Part shown: positions 6,854 through 14,204 of the stretch, piece after piece
How the letters are laid out: each line of letters starts with the position of its first letter
Position numbering within the stretch: position 1 is the first letter of the stretch
IMG/VR virus record: IMGVR_UViG_3300035388_000083
Coordinates: 1 to 40,052 of that record
DNA from: a virus
DNA: 40,052 nucleotides
Direction: 5' to 3' (one strand)
Program-made: the position numbers and the translations under genes
Notes under the pieces: generated by a model
Told to the model about the DNA's origin: nothing
Databases searched by the model: none
What the model saw: the letters and a program-made list of their open reading frames with translations, nothing else

Positions 6854-8124
6854 GCCAAGAAACCGCTACAACCGCCCGAAGATTATCCGATATAACTCCC
6901 GACGATAATAAAATAATGAGTCTCGATCGGATTAAAAATATTACCGATGCTATTAATTACGAGTTCGATATTAAGATGAATATTTTTGATAAATCGAAAA
7001 GTATTATCACATCAAAAAACAACAATTATAAAGACGGTGTAATTACTGTCGATGAAGTAAGCCTGCACTTATATTCAATGGGTGTAAATCATTCCGATAC
7101 AATTTTACGAAAAATTCTTAAATCGCCACATTACACCAAAATGTACAATCCGATCGAAGATTATTTTAACTCGCTTAAATACGATGGTGTATCGCATATC
7201 GATATATTATGCAATCATTTAAAAGCTCGCGAGTTTGGCGATAAAAAGAAAGGATATTATCAGAGCAGATTTAATAAGCTTTTTAAAAAATGGTTGGTTG
7301 CTGTGGTTGCATGCTCATTTGGTGCCTATAAAAACGAAGTCCTTTTTGGATTGGTGCATACGTCCGAGGGGATTGGTAAAAGTTTCTTTTTCGAATTTTT
7401 AAGTCAACCCTTACGTGATTATTACATTACAGTTACCGATAAAAAGGAACAAAAACTGAATCTTACCGAGGCATTTGTTAAAAATTTTCTGATAAATTTC
7501 GACGAACTATGTGGTATTGATAAACGAAATCCAGAACCATTTAAGAACCTGTTATCGTCGCCCGATTTATTAATAAAAGAACGCAACGATCCATTCCCAG
7601 TAAAAAGAAAACGTATAGGATCTGCAGCTTTTACTTCGAATAAAAATGCAGAGATGGGTGGTTTCTTAACTCCCGATATGGGATACCGACGATTCGGAAC
7701 TGTCGAAATCGAAAGTATTAACCAGGAATATTCTAAAAAAGTAGATCCCGATCAGGTATGGGCCGAAGCAGCAACCTTGTTTAATTCGTTTTCTGCAGAT
7801 AAGAAAAAAGGGTTCGATTATGAATTTAATTTAACCGATTTCGAAGAATTAAGAGAGTACAACTCCCGGTTTATTATTGAAACACCGGCAATGAAACTCA
7901 TAAAATTATATTACGAACGCCCGATGGATGGTAAAGAATATGCTTGGAAACAGCCGAAAGAAATTGCTCAGGATCTTATTAGTAGTAACCGTGTAAGGGG
8001 GGACTTTACAAATAGAATCTCGCCGGAATCAATCGGCTACGCATTAACCGCTTTGCATTTTGAAAAAGTTTCGAAACGAATCAGTGGCCAACCGAAAAAA
8101 GTTTATCACGTGAAAAAATTATAA
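6850..8124 (+). CDS. VirE/VapE-family ATPase (SF3-like replicative helicase)
   Basis: This 424-aa protein matches the virulence-associated E (PF05272-type) ATPase found in phage and plasmid replication modules: 'NPIEDYFNSLKYDG' (about 100-113), Walker A 'TSEGIGKSFF' (171-180), Walker B 'NFLINFDEL' (212-220), a sensor-like 'GSAAFTSNK' (257-265) and an arginine pair before 'FGTVEI' (280-287). No N-terminal primase domain is seen; the first ~90 residues are different. It overlaps the DnaC-like gene by 4 bp and is followed directly by an extremely AT-rich tract with iterons, so it probably acts at that origin. Confidence 0.85.
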   Translation: MSQETATTARRLSDITPDDNKIMSLDRIKNITDAINYEFDIKMNIFDKSKSIITSKNNNYKDGVITVDEVSLHLYSMGVNHSDTILRKILKSPHYTKMYNPIEDYFNSLKYDGVSHIDILCNHLKAREFGDKKKGYYQSRFNKLFKKWLVAVVACSFGAYKNEVLFGLVHTSEGIGKSFFFEFLSQPLRDYYITVTDKKEQKLNLTEAFVKNFLINFDELCGIDKRNPEPFKNLLSSPDLLIKERNDPFPVKRKRIGSAAFTSNKNAEMGGFLTPDMGYRRFGTVEIESINQEYSKKVDPDQVWAEAATLFNSFSADKKKGFDYEFNLTDFEELREYNSRFIIETPAMKLIKLYYERPMDGKEYAWKQPKEIAQDLISSNRVRGDFTNRISPESIGYALTALHFEKVSKRISGQPKKVYHVKKL

Positions 8125-8392
8125 TGTTTATATATATTTTATAATATTAATTATCAATTAGTTATAATAAATAAATACAAAGCATGAGCGAACAACTTAA
8201 AAAACAACATACTACACTTACTACACTCCGCAAAAATCTGAAAATCAGTGCAAAAAGCGTAGTAAGTAACCCTCTTGCGAACCTACTACATAACTTACTA
8301 CAACTTACTACAAATAAAATGTTGCAGGTGTGTTTTATACTTAATAAACAACATAACAGAAACTTACAAGCCTGTAGTAAGTAGTAGGTTAC
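8121..8392. other. Candidate phage replication origin: AT-rich tract plus iterons
   Basis: The 60 bp at 8121-8180 contain only four G/C bases, a typical unwinding element. Immediately downstream lie eight copies of a TACTACA-type site: ATACTACA 8209-8216; CTTACTACA 8217-8225, 8294-8302 and 8304-8312; CCTACTACA 8282-8290; and inverted GTAGTAAG 8259-8266, TGTAGTAAG 8373-8381 and GTAGTAGG 8381-8388. The blocks at 8281-8301 and 8373-8390 form a bulged inverted repeat. The element lies between the VirE-like helicase and a DnaA-domain-IV protein. No confident gene is in this 305-bp gap. Confidence 0.65.
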
Positions 8393-8429
8393 TTTCGGAA
8401 AAAGTTTTTAAAAATTGAGAAAAAGAGAT

Positions 8430-8807
8430 ATGGAAACAATAACAAAACCAAAATTCTCGGCTTACATAATACCGGGATTAGCAATCACAGCGAGTAAAAA
8501 GAAACTTGATAGTACAATTACAACTAATCATATTAAACTTCTTGTTGCGGAATTTCACGGAATTAGATCTTTTTTAATTGGCTACAAAAATAGAAAAAGG
8601 GAAATTGTTAAACCTCGCCAACAAGCCCACTACTTTGCTAAATTATTAACAAAAGACAGTTTAGCAACAATAGGTCTGGTAATAGGAGAAAAAGATCATG
8701 CTACTGTTCTACACTCTATAAAAACAGTTAATAATTTAAAAGATACCGATGCTAAATATCGACAAGAACTTGAACTACTTGAAAAATTTATTTATAGAAA
8801 TCTTTAA
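8430..8807 (+). CDS. Stand-alone DnaA domain IV (origin-binding) protein
   Basis: This 125-aa protein is essentially the C-terminal DNA-binding domain of DnaA without the AAA+ part. It has 'KREIVKPRQQAHYFAKLLT' (57-74; compare the DnaA 'PRQ.A.YL...LT' helix), 'SLATIGLVIG' and the signature 'GEKDHATVLHSIKTV' (86-100; DnaA 'G.RDHTTV..A...I'). The frame is open from a TTG at 8415, but the ATG at 8430 is preferred. It lies directly after the iteron array, which it may bind. It presumably recruits the phage helicase/loader or competes with host DnaA; both are inferences. Confidence 0.8.
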   Translation: METITKPKFSAYIIPGLAITASKKKLDSTITTNHIKLLVAEFHGIRSFLIGYKNRKREIVKPRQQAHYFAKLLTKDSLATIGLVIGEKDHATVLHSIKTVNNLKDTDAKYRQELELLEKFIYRNL

Positions 8808-8818
8808 AAACTAAACGA

Positions 8819-8995
8819 ATGTGTAAAAACAAAGAATTATCAGACGATGAAAAGATTGCAATGGGAATATGTGTATCACCATATACTGTTGATCGCTGCC
8901 CAAAATGTACAGATACTTGCAAAGCATCACACTGGAAACACCACGTTGAAGGATGCATTCAAGATGCAGGAATAAAAATTATAAAGGAGAAGTAA
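8819..8995 (+). CDS. Small Cys/His-rich protein
   Basis: A 58-aa ORF lies 11 bp after the DnaA-like gene. It contains six cysteines (2, 18, 27, 30, 34, 46), including 'CPKCTDTC' (27-34), and four histidines nearby (38, 41, 42 and none elsewhere before the C-terminal Cys make three close to it), suggesting a zinc-binding fold. The downstream 'AAAGGAGAAG' is inside its last codons. It is probably the last gene of the replication operon. Function unknown. Confidence 0.6.
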   Translation: MCKNKELSDDEKIAMGICVSPYTVDRCPKCTDTCKASHWKHHVEGCIQDAGIKIIKEK

Positions 8996-9146
8996 TTATG
9001 AAAAATTCATGATATTTAGATCAAATTAATATTCATTTTACTACAATTTGTAATAATTTTGATACATTTGCCCAATAATTAATAAAAATGTTTTGTTCTT
9101 TAATCGTTATTGTTTAAACAAAAAGATATTATTATTGTACTAATTA

Positions 9147-9180
9147 TTAGGAATCTTAATAACTTTTTTTATAAATTAGC
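9147..9180 (+). promoter_or_regulatory. Candidate host-type promoter for the 9210-9927 cassette
   Basis: TTAG (9147-9150), a 21-bp spacer and TAAATTAG (9172-9179) approximate the Bacteroidota -33 TTTG / -7 TAnnTTTG promoter. The expected start of transcription would be about 25 nt before the ATG at 9210. The 214-bp gap 8996-9209 is otherwise gene-free and AT-rich. Confidence 0.4.
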
Positions 9181-9209
9181 GTAAACATTACTACTATTAA
9201 TAATAGAAA

Positions 9210-9368
9210 ATGGGCAAACCAATAAAAAAAATAGCAAAAAAAGTCGTAAAAAAAACAAGCGATTTTAAGGTAAATGCTGCAAATTCCGATTTAAGTGTTA
9301 AATTTGTTAAACGAACATCTTTAGATTTAATGGACAGCAGAATACCTTGTTATGACTACATTCTCTAA
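9210..9368 (+). CDS. Small basic protein preceding the 9352 gene
   Basis: This 52-aa ORF has a strongly basic first half ('KPIKKIAKKVVKKTSDFKV') and a less charged second half ending 'SRIPCYDYIL'. It overlaps the next gene by 17 bp, which suggests coupled translation and a functional pair. No family is recognised. It sits behind a promoter-like sequence separate from the replication operon. Confidence 0.45.
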   Translation: MGKPIKKIAKKVVKKTSDFKVNAANSDLSVKFVKRTSLDLMDSRIPCYDYIL

Positions 9369-9927
9369 TTCGTCATATTTTTTATCTGACGATTATTATG
9401 GTTATCCTTTTCAGAATGTCCACAATCAAGAAGTCACAAATCAACAAGACCTAATAAAAAAATCAATATTTAGATTTAGGTCTCCAAAATCCAAGCAAAC
9501 ATATTTAGTTCATGTTGAATATTATCGCCATAACGTTGCGGTTGTTAAATATCATTTAAAAACACATCGACTATCCGAAAAGAAGTATAATATTTTAACT
9601 GGATTATATGAAGCCCGAACTGTTATAAAAACCTGTATTAATATTATGCTACAGATTGCGTACGAAAATGAAAAACTTTCATTCGGTTTTATAGGGGCTC
9701 ATACGGAGAAAAAAGATTTTGAAGAATCTAAAAGTAATACAAAAAGATTTCGAGTTTATCAGGCATTGATGAGTACATACTTTTCCGAAGATGTTTATGA
9801 ACACTACACCTTTGGTGAGCAAAGTGCATATCTATTACTTAACAAATGGGAATATCGGAAAGATTCTCATCTTCTTGAAGGAATTGCTCAAATGTTCAAA
9901 AGAAATTATCCGGAATTACACGATTAG
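9352..9927 (+). CDS. Bacteroidota hypothetical protein (candidate moron)
   Basis: This 191-aa protein contains 'IFRFRSPKSKQTYLVHVEYY', 'VVKYHLKTHRLSEKKYNILT', 'LSFGFIGAHTEKKDF', 'SNTKRFRVYQALMSTYF' and 'SAYLLLNK'. I recall this combination from uncharacterised proteins scattered across Bacteroidota genomes, without an assigned function. It forms a two-gene cassette with the small upstream ORF, between the replication and structural modules, with its own promoter-like region and a REPIN after it. This is a typical location for lysogenic-conversion or defence cargo; that role is inferred. Confidence 0.6.
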   Translation: MTTFSNSSYFLSDDYYGYPFQNVHNQEVTNQQDLIKKSIFRFRSPKSKQTYLVHVEYYRHNVAVVKYHLKTHRLSEKKYNILTGLYEARTVIKTCINIMLQIAYENEKLSFGFIGAHTEKKDFEESKSNTKRFRVYQALMSTYFSEDVYEHYTFGEQSAYLLLNKWEYRKDSHLLEGIAQMFKRNYPELHD

Positions 9928-10017
9928 TTCGTAGTATATCATGTTAATAAATCCTAATTACTTCCCACTTACAGTACTTGTTTAAAACACAGCAATTTAC
10001 TATTATTGTACTACCAT

Positions 10018-10073
10018 ACTTCGACAGGCTCAGCATGACACCACATAAATTGTCATCCTGAGTTTATCGAAGT
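10018..10073. repeat. REPIN-like inverted doublet
   Basis: ACTTCGACAGGCTCAGCATGACA (split arm 10018-10040) and its diverged inverse copy (10051-10073), separated by 10 bp, could form a long hairpin. It lies in the 170-bp gap 9928-10097, just before an ACCAAACACCACC leader. Confidence 0.85.
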
Positions 10074-10097
10074 GAAAACAAACCAAACACCACCAGT

Positions 10098-10613
10098 ATG
10101 CACGAACTTATATTACCATGTAAGCCGTATGTTAAGCGCAGTTTAATAAATCAATATGGCAATCCTGTCGATCTGAGAAAGAACCGGCATTATTTCAATT
10201 ATTTTAAAATGCTTCTGCAGCGTAAAATCTGCCGATACAATAAAAGAATCAATCTTAAAGATTTTGGCAAACGAATCTACTACGAAGAAGTAAGAATCCT
10301 TATTGATGAAGATACATCAAACCGCTTTGGTTTCGATTTAACACCCACATCGATTAAAGAGTTTAACGCCTTTCTCGAAGACAACATCAAAACACAGGCA
10401 CGCTTATTAATATTTCAGGCAAACTCATTCGGGCAAACATGGGTCGATGCCATAAAAGACTTTCAGGAGTTCTTTGGATTTTCCGAAGACGATTTTCCAA
10501 CCGACTCAATAAAAAAAGATTTACAGAGACACAAAGCAATCTTAGAAAATTTCGAAAAAACATTTGGAACAAGTGTCCCATATCTTGGAGCAACTGTCCC
10601 ACATACAAATTAA
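10098..10613 (+). CDS. Unrecognised structural-module protein
   Basis: This 171-aa, mainly helical, basic N-terminus/acidic C-terminus protein has no motif I can name. The ATG is supported by an upstream ACCAAACACCACC leader. It lies 3 bp ahead of the tube-like fusion gene and is the first gene of the apparent structural region, so a virion-assembly role is plausible but unproven. Confidence 0.6.
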   Translation: MHELILPCKPYVKRSLINQYGNPVDLRKNRHYFNYFKMLLQRKICRYNKRINLKDFGKRIYYEEVRILIDEDTSNRFGFDLTPTSIKEFNAFLEDNIKTQARLLIFQANSFGQTWVDAIKDFQEFFGFSEDDFPTDSIKKDLQRHKAILENFEKTFGTSVPYLGATVPHTN

Positions 10614-10616
10614 CCT

Positions 10617-11609
10617 ATGAAATCATTCCCAAAACCACAAGATACACTTGCCGGAATTCATAAATTTTGGTTCATTCCCGTCGACAATGTTGCAGCAATG
10701 GGTGATGTTATTCTAGGCGAATTGCAAAGTATTACCTTAACTAGTAATGCAGAGTGGTTCGATATATATGGAGTATTCAACACCAAAGGATTTATCGAAA
10801 ATAAGAAAGAAGATAAAAAAGGAATCCGTTTCGAAAATTCACTGCAGGCATTTTATCCTGGATACTCGCAAGACGTAATTCAACAATTCGAAGAAATGAA
10901 GCTGCAACGCTTCTTAATTGCCTATGCCGATTACAACGATAATTATATGATTGTAGGCACTATCGACAATCCTTTAAATTTCGAATACGATTTAAATACA
11001 GGTAAATCGGGGCAAGATCTGCAAGGACTCAATATAAAATTTTATGGCAATAGTAAAACCCGAATCTTATCATCTACCGGAGTGATACTGAAAATTATTC
11101 CTGTCGTTTTTGATGATTGGTTTTTGCCATCAGATCTTGAATTGAACTATATGTGGACTAATTTACACAGTGGAAGCGATCAATATTTGCAAAACTACAG
11201 TCCTATAGGAGGTTTTTCTTCAGATTATTATTGGAGTTCATCTGAAAATGACTCTATAACTTCAAAGTCAATTATTTTCTTTAATAGTTCTCACCAAAAC
11301 GAACTAAAATCAAACGAATATCGAGTTAGAGCTTGCAGATCATTTACTGCAGATCAGGGAACATATCAACTACGAGATATTGGACCTGCAGGTGGTTTAA
11401 TATTTTTTGTCGATGGAACGACATATTACGAGGCTGCTCCTTCTGATCTTGAAAGTTCTGTTTGGAGTGTTTATATCGATAGACCTGTTGTAGGTGGAAC
11501 AGGAACATCGATAGGAACAGGTTTGCAAAACACATTAAATATAATTAATCAAAACGGAGATCAGGTTTATGCTGCTAAACTTTGCTACGATTTAATTATT
11601 GAAAATTGA
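10617..11609 (+). CDS. Tail-tube-like domain fused to permuted DUF1566/C-type-lectin-like domain
   Basis: This 330-aa protein has two parts. Residues ~10-148 align by eye with the tail tube protein at 15239 and with the N-terminus of the next gene ('ENSLQAFYPGYSQDVIQQ', 'ADYNDNYMIVGTIDNPLNF', 'NTGKSGQDLQGLNIKF'). Residues ~160-330 carry the hallmarks of DUF1566-type lectin-like domains, but in swapped order: 'FDDWFLPSDLELNYMW' (165-180), 'YYWSSSE' (204-210) and 'EYRVRACRSF' (234-243) come first, then 'DIGPAGGLIFFVDG' (254-267), 'YEAAPSDL' (271-278), 'IGTGLQNT' (299-306) and 'AAKLCYDLI' (319-327). In the usual arrangement I know, the second block precedes the first. It is probably a virion-displayed recognition protein. 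Confidence 0.65.
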   Translation: MKSFPKPQDTLAGIHKFWFIPVDNVAAMGDVILGELQSITLTSNAEWFDIYGVFNTKGFIENKKEDKKGIRFENSLQAFYPGYSQDVIQQFEEMKLQRFLIAYADYNDNYMIVGTIDNPLNFEYDLNTGKSGQDLQGLNIKFYGNSKTRILSSTGVILKIIPVVFDDWFLPSDLELNYMWTNLHSGSDQYLQNYSPIGGFSSDYYWSSSENDSITSKSIIFFNSSHQNELKSNEYRVRACRSFTADQGTYQLRDIGPAGGLIFFVDGTTYYEAAPSDLESSVWSVYIDRPVVGGTGTSIGTGLQNTLNIINQNGDQVYAAKLCYDLIIEN

Positions 11610-11620
11610 TATTTAGTCAT

Positions 11621-11674
11621 ACTTCGATAAACTCAGCATTACAGGGTTTGTCATCCTGAGCCTGTCGAAGGGTG
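11621..11674. repeat. REPIN-like inverted doublet
   Basis: A diverged reverse unit (11621-11643) and a canonical forward unit (11649-11674) lie 11 bp after the stop of the lectin-like gene and run up to 18 bp before the ATG of the LRR gene. The GTG at 11672 lies inside the repeat, which argues against its use as a start. Confidence 0.85.
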
Positions 11675-11692
11675 AACATAAAAACAAACAAC

Positions 11693-12946
11693 ATGAAATC
11701 ATTAAACCAAATACAAGAATTATTCGCCGGGTTGTACAATCTGTATTTTATTAAAACATCCGAAATAAAATCCATTGGAGATATCATCAATGGCGAACTG
11801 CAAAGTATTACCTTAAATACAGGATCCGATTACACCCAAATTCCGTTCACACAAAATAGTGCCGGCAGCGATTCAAAAGCACGGGTTCAGAAAATTGCCT
11901 ATCTCGAAAATAGTGTGGAGCTATATTTATCTGGTAACAATCCCGACCAGGTATTTCAATTCTCCGAAATGGATGCCGATACCTATATTATTATATTACA
12001 CGATCGCAATAATAAATTATGGGTACTGGGCACACCCGAAATGCCACTTCATTTTACAGACAAGTACTCCACCGGAAAATCAATGGATCAAGCCAACGGA
12101 CGTAAAATAAAATTTCAATCCAACAGTACTATTTCAATTGCATCGTTCGAATCTTTAGATAAAATAGAGGAATACGATCCATCTACAAGCGGCAATTTCT
12201 ATATATCGAGCACCAAAGAAACAGTTACATTCCGAATTCGTGGTACCATCGACGAGGTTGTGGTTTTTACAAACGATGCAGGCGATACTGTACAAGAAAC
12301 ACTCCTCGGACACGAGTTGCCTGCCCTACCCAATAAAGATGTTTACATTACCATTCCGGCAACCGGCAATATTTATTGTATGTATGGAGCAGAGCATATA
12401 CAATGGTTCGAAGCAAACACACAAAGTATAAATATATTGGGCAACCTCGATAAATTTACAGCTCTCGAGGTGCTTTATGTACAGTTAAATAATATTACAT
12501 CTATCGATTTATCAAATTGCGGTCAGTTAACAATGCTTAACCTAGCCAATAATATCAATTTAAATAATATTGTATTTCCAGTTATCAATATACTTGAATC
12601 GGTTATACTTCAATCTTGCAATTTATCCACGATTAATATGAGTGCATTTTTCGATAATCTTAAACTATTAAGCATTCGCGATAACTCAAATCTTACATTT
12701 AATTCTGATTTCACCGAATTTAAAAAGCTCCTGGCATTAAGTGCAAACAACCTTGGACTCTCGCAATCCGATATCGATTCCATTTATACCACTTTCTTAA
12801 CATCGTGGCAAACATATGCTCGAGCCGATGAAACGTACACGTCAAAATCGGTGGTTACATTAGGCAGTGCAGCACCATCGGCGAGTGGCCTCGCAGCAAT
12901 TACCACACTCGAAGCAACATACGGATACACCATTACTTATGAGTAA
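11693..12946 (+). CDS. Tail-tube-like domain fused to leucine-rich repeats
   Basis: This 417-aa protein has an N-terminal ~140 residues paralogous to the preceding gene and to the tail tube protein ('FAGLYNLYFIKTSEIKSIGD', 'LENSVELYLSGNNPDQVFQF', 'HDRNNKLWVLGTPEMPLHF', 'YSTGKSMDQANGRKIKF'). A beta-rich linker follows, then about five to six leucine-rich repeats (~235-350; 'LEVLYVQLNNITSIDLSNC', 'LTMLNLANNINLNNI'). The C-terminal segment ends 'TTLEATYGYTITYE', typical of Bacteroidota LRR proteins. I use the ATG at 11693 rather than the upstream GTG because it matches the 'MKS' start of the paralogue and lies outside the repeat. It is likely displayed on the virion to bind a host surface ligand. 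Confidence 0.7.
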   Translation: MKSLNQIQELFAGLYNLYFIKTSEIKSIGDIINGELQSITLNTGSDYTQIPFTQNSAGSDSKARVQKIAYLENSVELYLSGNNPDQVFQFSEMDADTYIIILHDRNNKLWVLGTPEMPLHFTDKYSTGKSMDQANGRKIKFQSNSTISIASFESLDKIEEYDPSTSGNFYISSTKETVTFRIRGTIDEVVVFTNDAGDTVQETLLGHELPALPNKDVYITIPATGNIYCMYGAEHIQWFEANTQSINILGNLDKFTALEVLYVQLNNITSIDLSNCGQLTMLNLANNINLNNIVFPVINILESVILQSCNLSTINMSAFFDNLKLLSIRDNSNLTFNSDFTEFKKLLALSANNLGLSQSDIDSIYTTFLTSWQTYARADETYTSKSVVTLGSAAPSASGLAAITTLEATYGYTITYE

Positions 12947-12985
12947 ATAGTTTAATTATTATTTGTACATTTTTGTCTTGAGCAA

Positions 12986-13011
12986 TGTCATCCTGAGCCT
13001 GTCGAAGGGTG
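12986..13011 (+). repeat. REP-like unit
   Basis: TGTCATCCTGAGCCTGTCGAAGGGTG, in the forward orientation, ends 8 bp before the CTGTCC promoter element. Together with the promoter it fills the 143-bp gap before the protease gene. Confidence 0.85.
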
Positions 13012-13019
13012 TCGAAGTG

Positions 13020-13056
13020 CTGTCCTTTTTTACCCTTTCTTCAGCTTATAATATTG
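13020..13056 (+). promoter_or_regulatory. CTGTCC-type phage promoter, copy A
   Basis: CTGTCC (13020-13025) followed by six T and, 29 nt from the start of the motif, TAATATTG (13049-13056), a near match to the Bacteroidota -7 box TAnnTTTG. It ends 33 nt before the protease-scaffold ATG. Four other copies have the same geometry. Confidence 0.65.
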
Positions 13057-13089
13057 TTTGCAGATAGATTATAATCAAAAAAGCAAACG

Positions 13090-14193
13090 ATGCAAAAGCC
13101 CTTTTATGTAATAAATGCAGCGCAAGACAGCGACACTGCCGAAATTCTTATATACAAACCAATCAACTCCGATTGGAACGCATGGTTTCTTAACAAGGAA
13201 GATATTACTGCACAGAATTTTGTTTCAGAATTCAAAAAACTTGAAGATAATTACAAAAACATTCACATTCGAATTAACTCTCCAGGCGGATATGTGTTCG
13301 ACGGTAATGCAATTTTTAATGTAATCTTCCAATCTAAAGCAAAAACCAAAACCTTTATTGATGGATTAGCGGCAAGCATGGCTTCAATTATTGCTCTTGC
13401 TAGTGATGAAATTGAAATTGCTAAAAACGGAATGATGATGTTGCATTCTCCGTTAAGCTGCTCATGTGGAAATGCTCAGGATATGAGAGATTCTGCAAAT
13501 GTATTAGATAAAATTGCAGAAGCTTTAATGCCTGCAGTTATCGACCGAACTGGATTAACCAAAGAAGAAGTAAAAAACAAATGGTTTGATTATAAAGATC
13601 ATTGGTTAACTGCAGAAGATTGCCTTAAGGATAAGCTTGTAGATAAAATCACAGAGAAAGAAGGTAAGGTTCCTGAGAATGTTGCCAATATGGCCACAAA
13701 CGATCTGTTTAATTTCTACCAAAACAACACATTCGAAACGAAAACATTGGATGATGTAGCAGAGAAAACATCAAACAAGGTGATTGATTATTTTAAATCA
13801 GTATTAAATATAAACACAACCGATAAATCAAATTACGACATGAAAAAAATCGCACTCGCTTTGAACTTGGACGAGAAAGCAGCCGAACAAGCTGTTCTCG
13901 ACGCCATTAAGGCGTTGCATGACTCAAATGCGAGTCTGACAACCGACCTTGCTACTGAAACGACAGCTCGTGAAACAGCCGAAAACTCTCTTACTACAGA
14001 ACAGGGTAAGGTTGCAACCCTTACTACTGAAAAAGCTGCCTTAGAAACCAAACTTGCACAAAAAGCAGGATCTTCTGCTGCATCTGCAAATAATGGTGGT
14101 GACTCTGGTGCAGATGATGAAACAGAAGAGCAAAAGCAAATAGCCAAGCTTTCTCATAATCAGTGGGCAAACAATCAATTAAATAATAATTAA
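13090..14193 (+). CDS. ClpP-like prohead protease with C-terminal scaffold-like domain
   Basis: This 367-aa protein has an N-terminal S14/ClpP-like protease with 'RINSPGGYVFDG' (61-72), nucleophile Ser96 in 'GLAASMAS', His119 in 'MMLHSP' and a probable Asp170 in 'KDHWLTAED'. After about residue 200 comes a linker and an Ala/Thr/Glu-rich coiled coil (~265-330), then a Gly/Asp-rich tail. Fusion of a head-maturation protease to a scaffold-like region is known in several phage groups: the C-terminal part directs capsid assembly and is removed by the protease. It stands 11 bp upstream of the major capsid gene and has its own CTGTCC promoter. Confidence 0.85.
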   Translation: MQKPFYVINAAQDSDTAEILIYKPINSDWNAWFLNKEDITAQNFVSEFKKLEDNYKNIHIRINSPGGYVFDGNAIFNVIFQSKAKTKTFIDGLAASMASIIALASDEIEIAKNGMMMLHSPLSCSCGNAQDMRDSANVLDKIAEALMPAVIDRTGLTKEEVKNKWFDYKDHWLTAEDCLKDKLVDKITEKEGKVPENVANMATNDLFNFYQNNTFETKTLDDVAEKTSNKVIDYFKSVLNINTTDKSNYDMKKIALALNLDEKAAEQAVLDAIKALHDSNASLTTDLATETTARETAENSLTTEQGKVATLTTEKAALETKLAQKAGSSAASANNGGDSGADDETEEQKQIAKLSHNQWANNQLNNN

Positions 14194-14204
14194 AAAAAAA
14201 TATT

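Noticed and set aside
8184-8384. 66-aa ORF through the iteron region
   Set aside because: Its sequence is produced by the repeats themselves ('HTTLTTLR', 'LHNLLQLTTNK'), it has no recognisable domain, and the DNA is better explained as a replication origin.
7990-8400. CRISPR-like array in the repeated TACTACA region
   Set aside because: Repeats are 8-9 bp, in both orientations and irregularly spaced; this is an iteron pattern, not a CRISPR.
11672-11692. GTG start for the LRR fusion protein
   Set aside because: The GTG lies in the REPIN; the ATG at 11693 matches the paralogue's start.
10617-12946. Complete diversity-generating retroelement
   Set aside because: No reverse transcriptase, accessory gene or template repeat found in the window.
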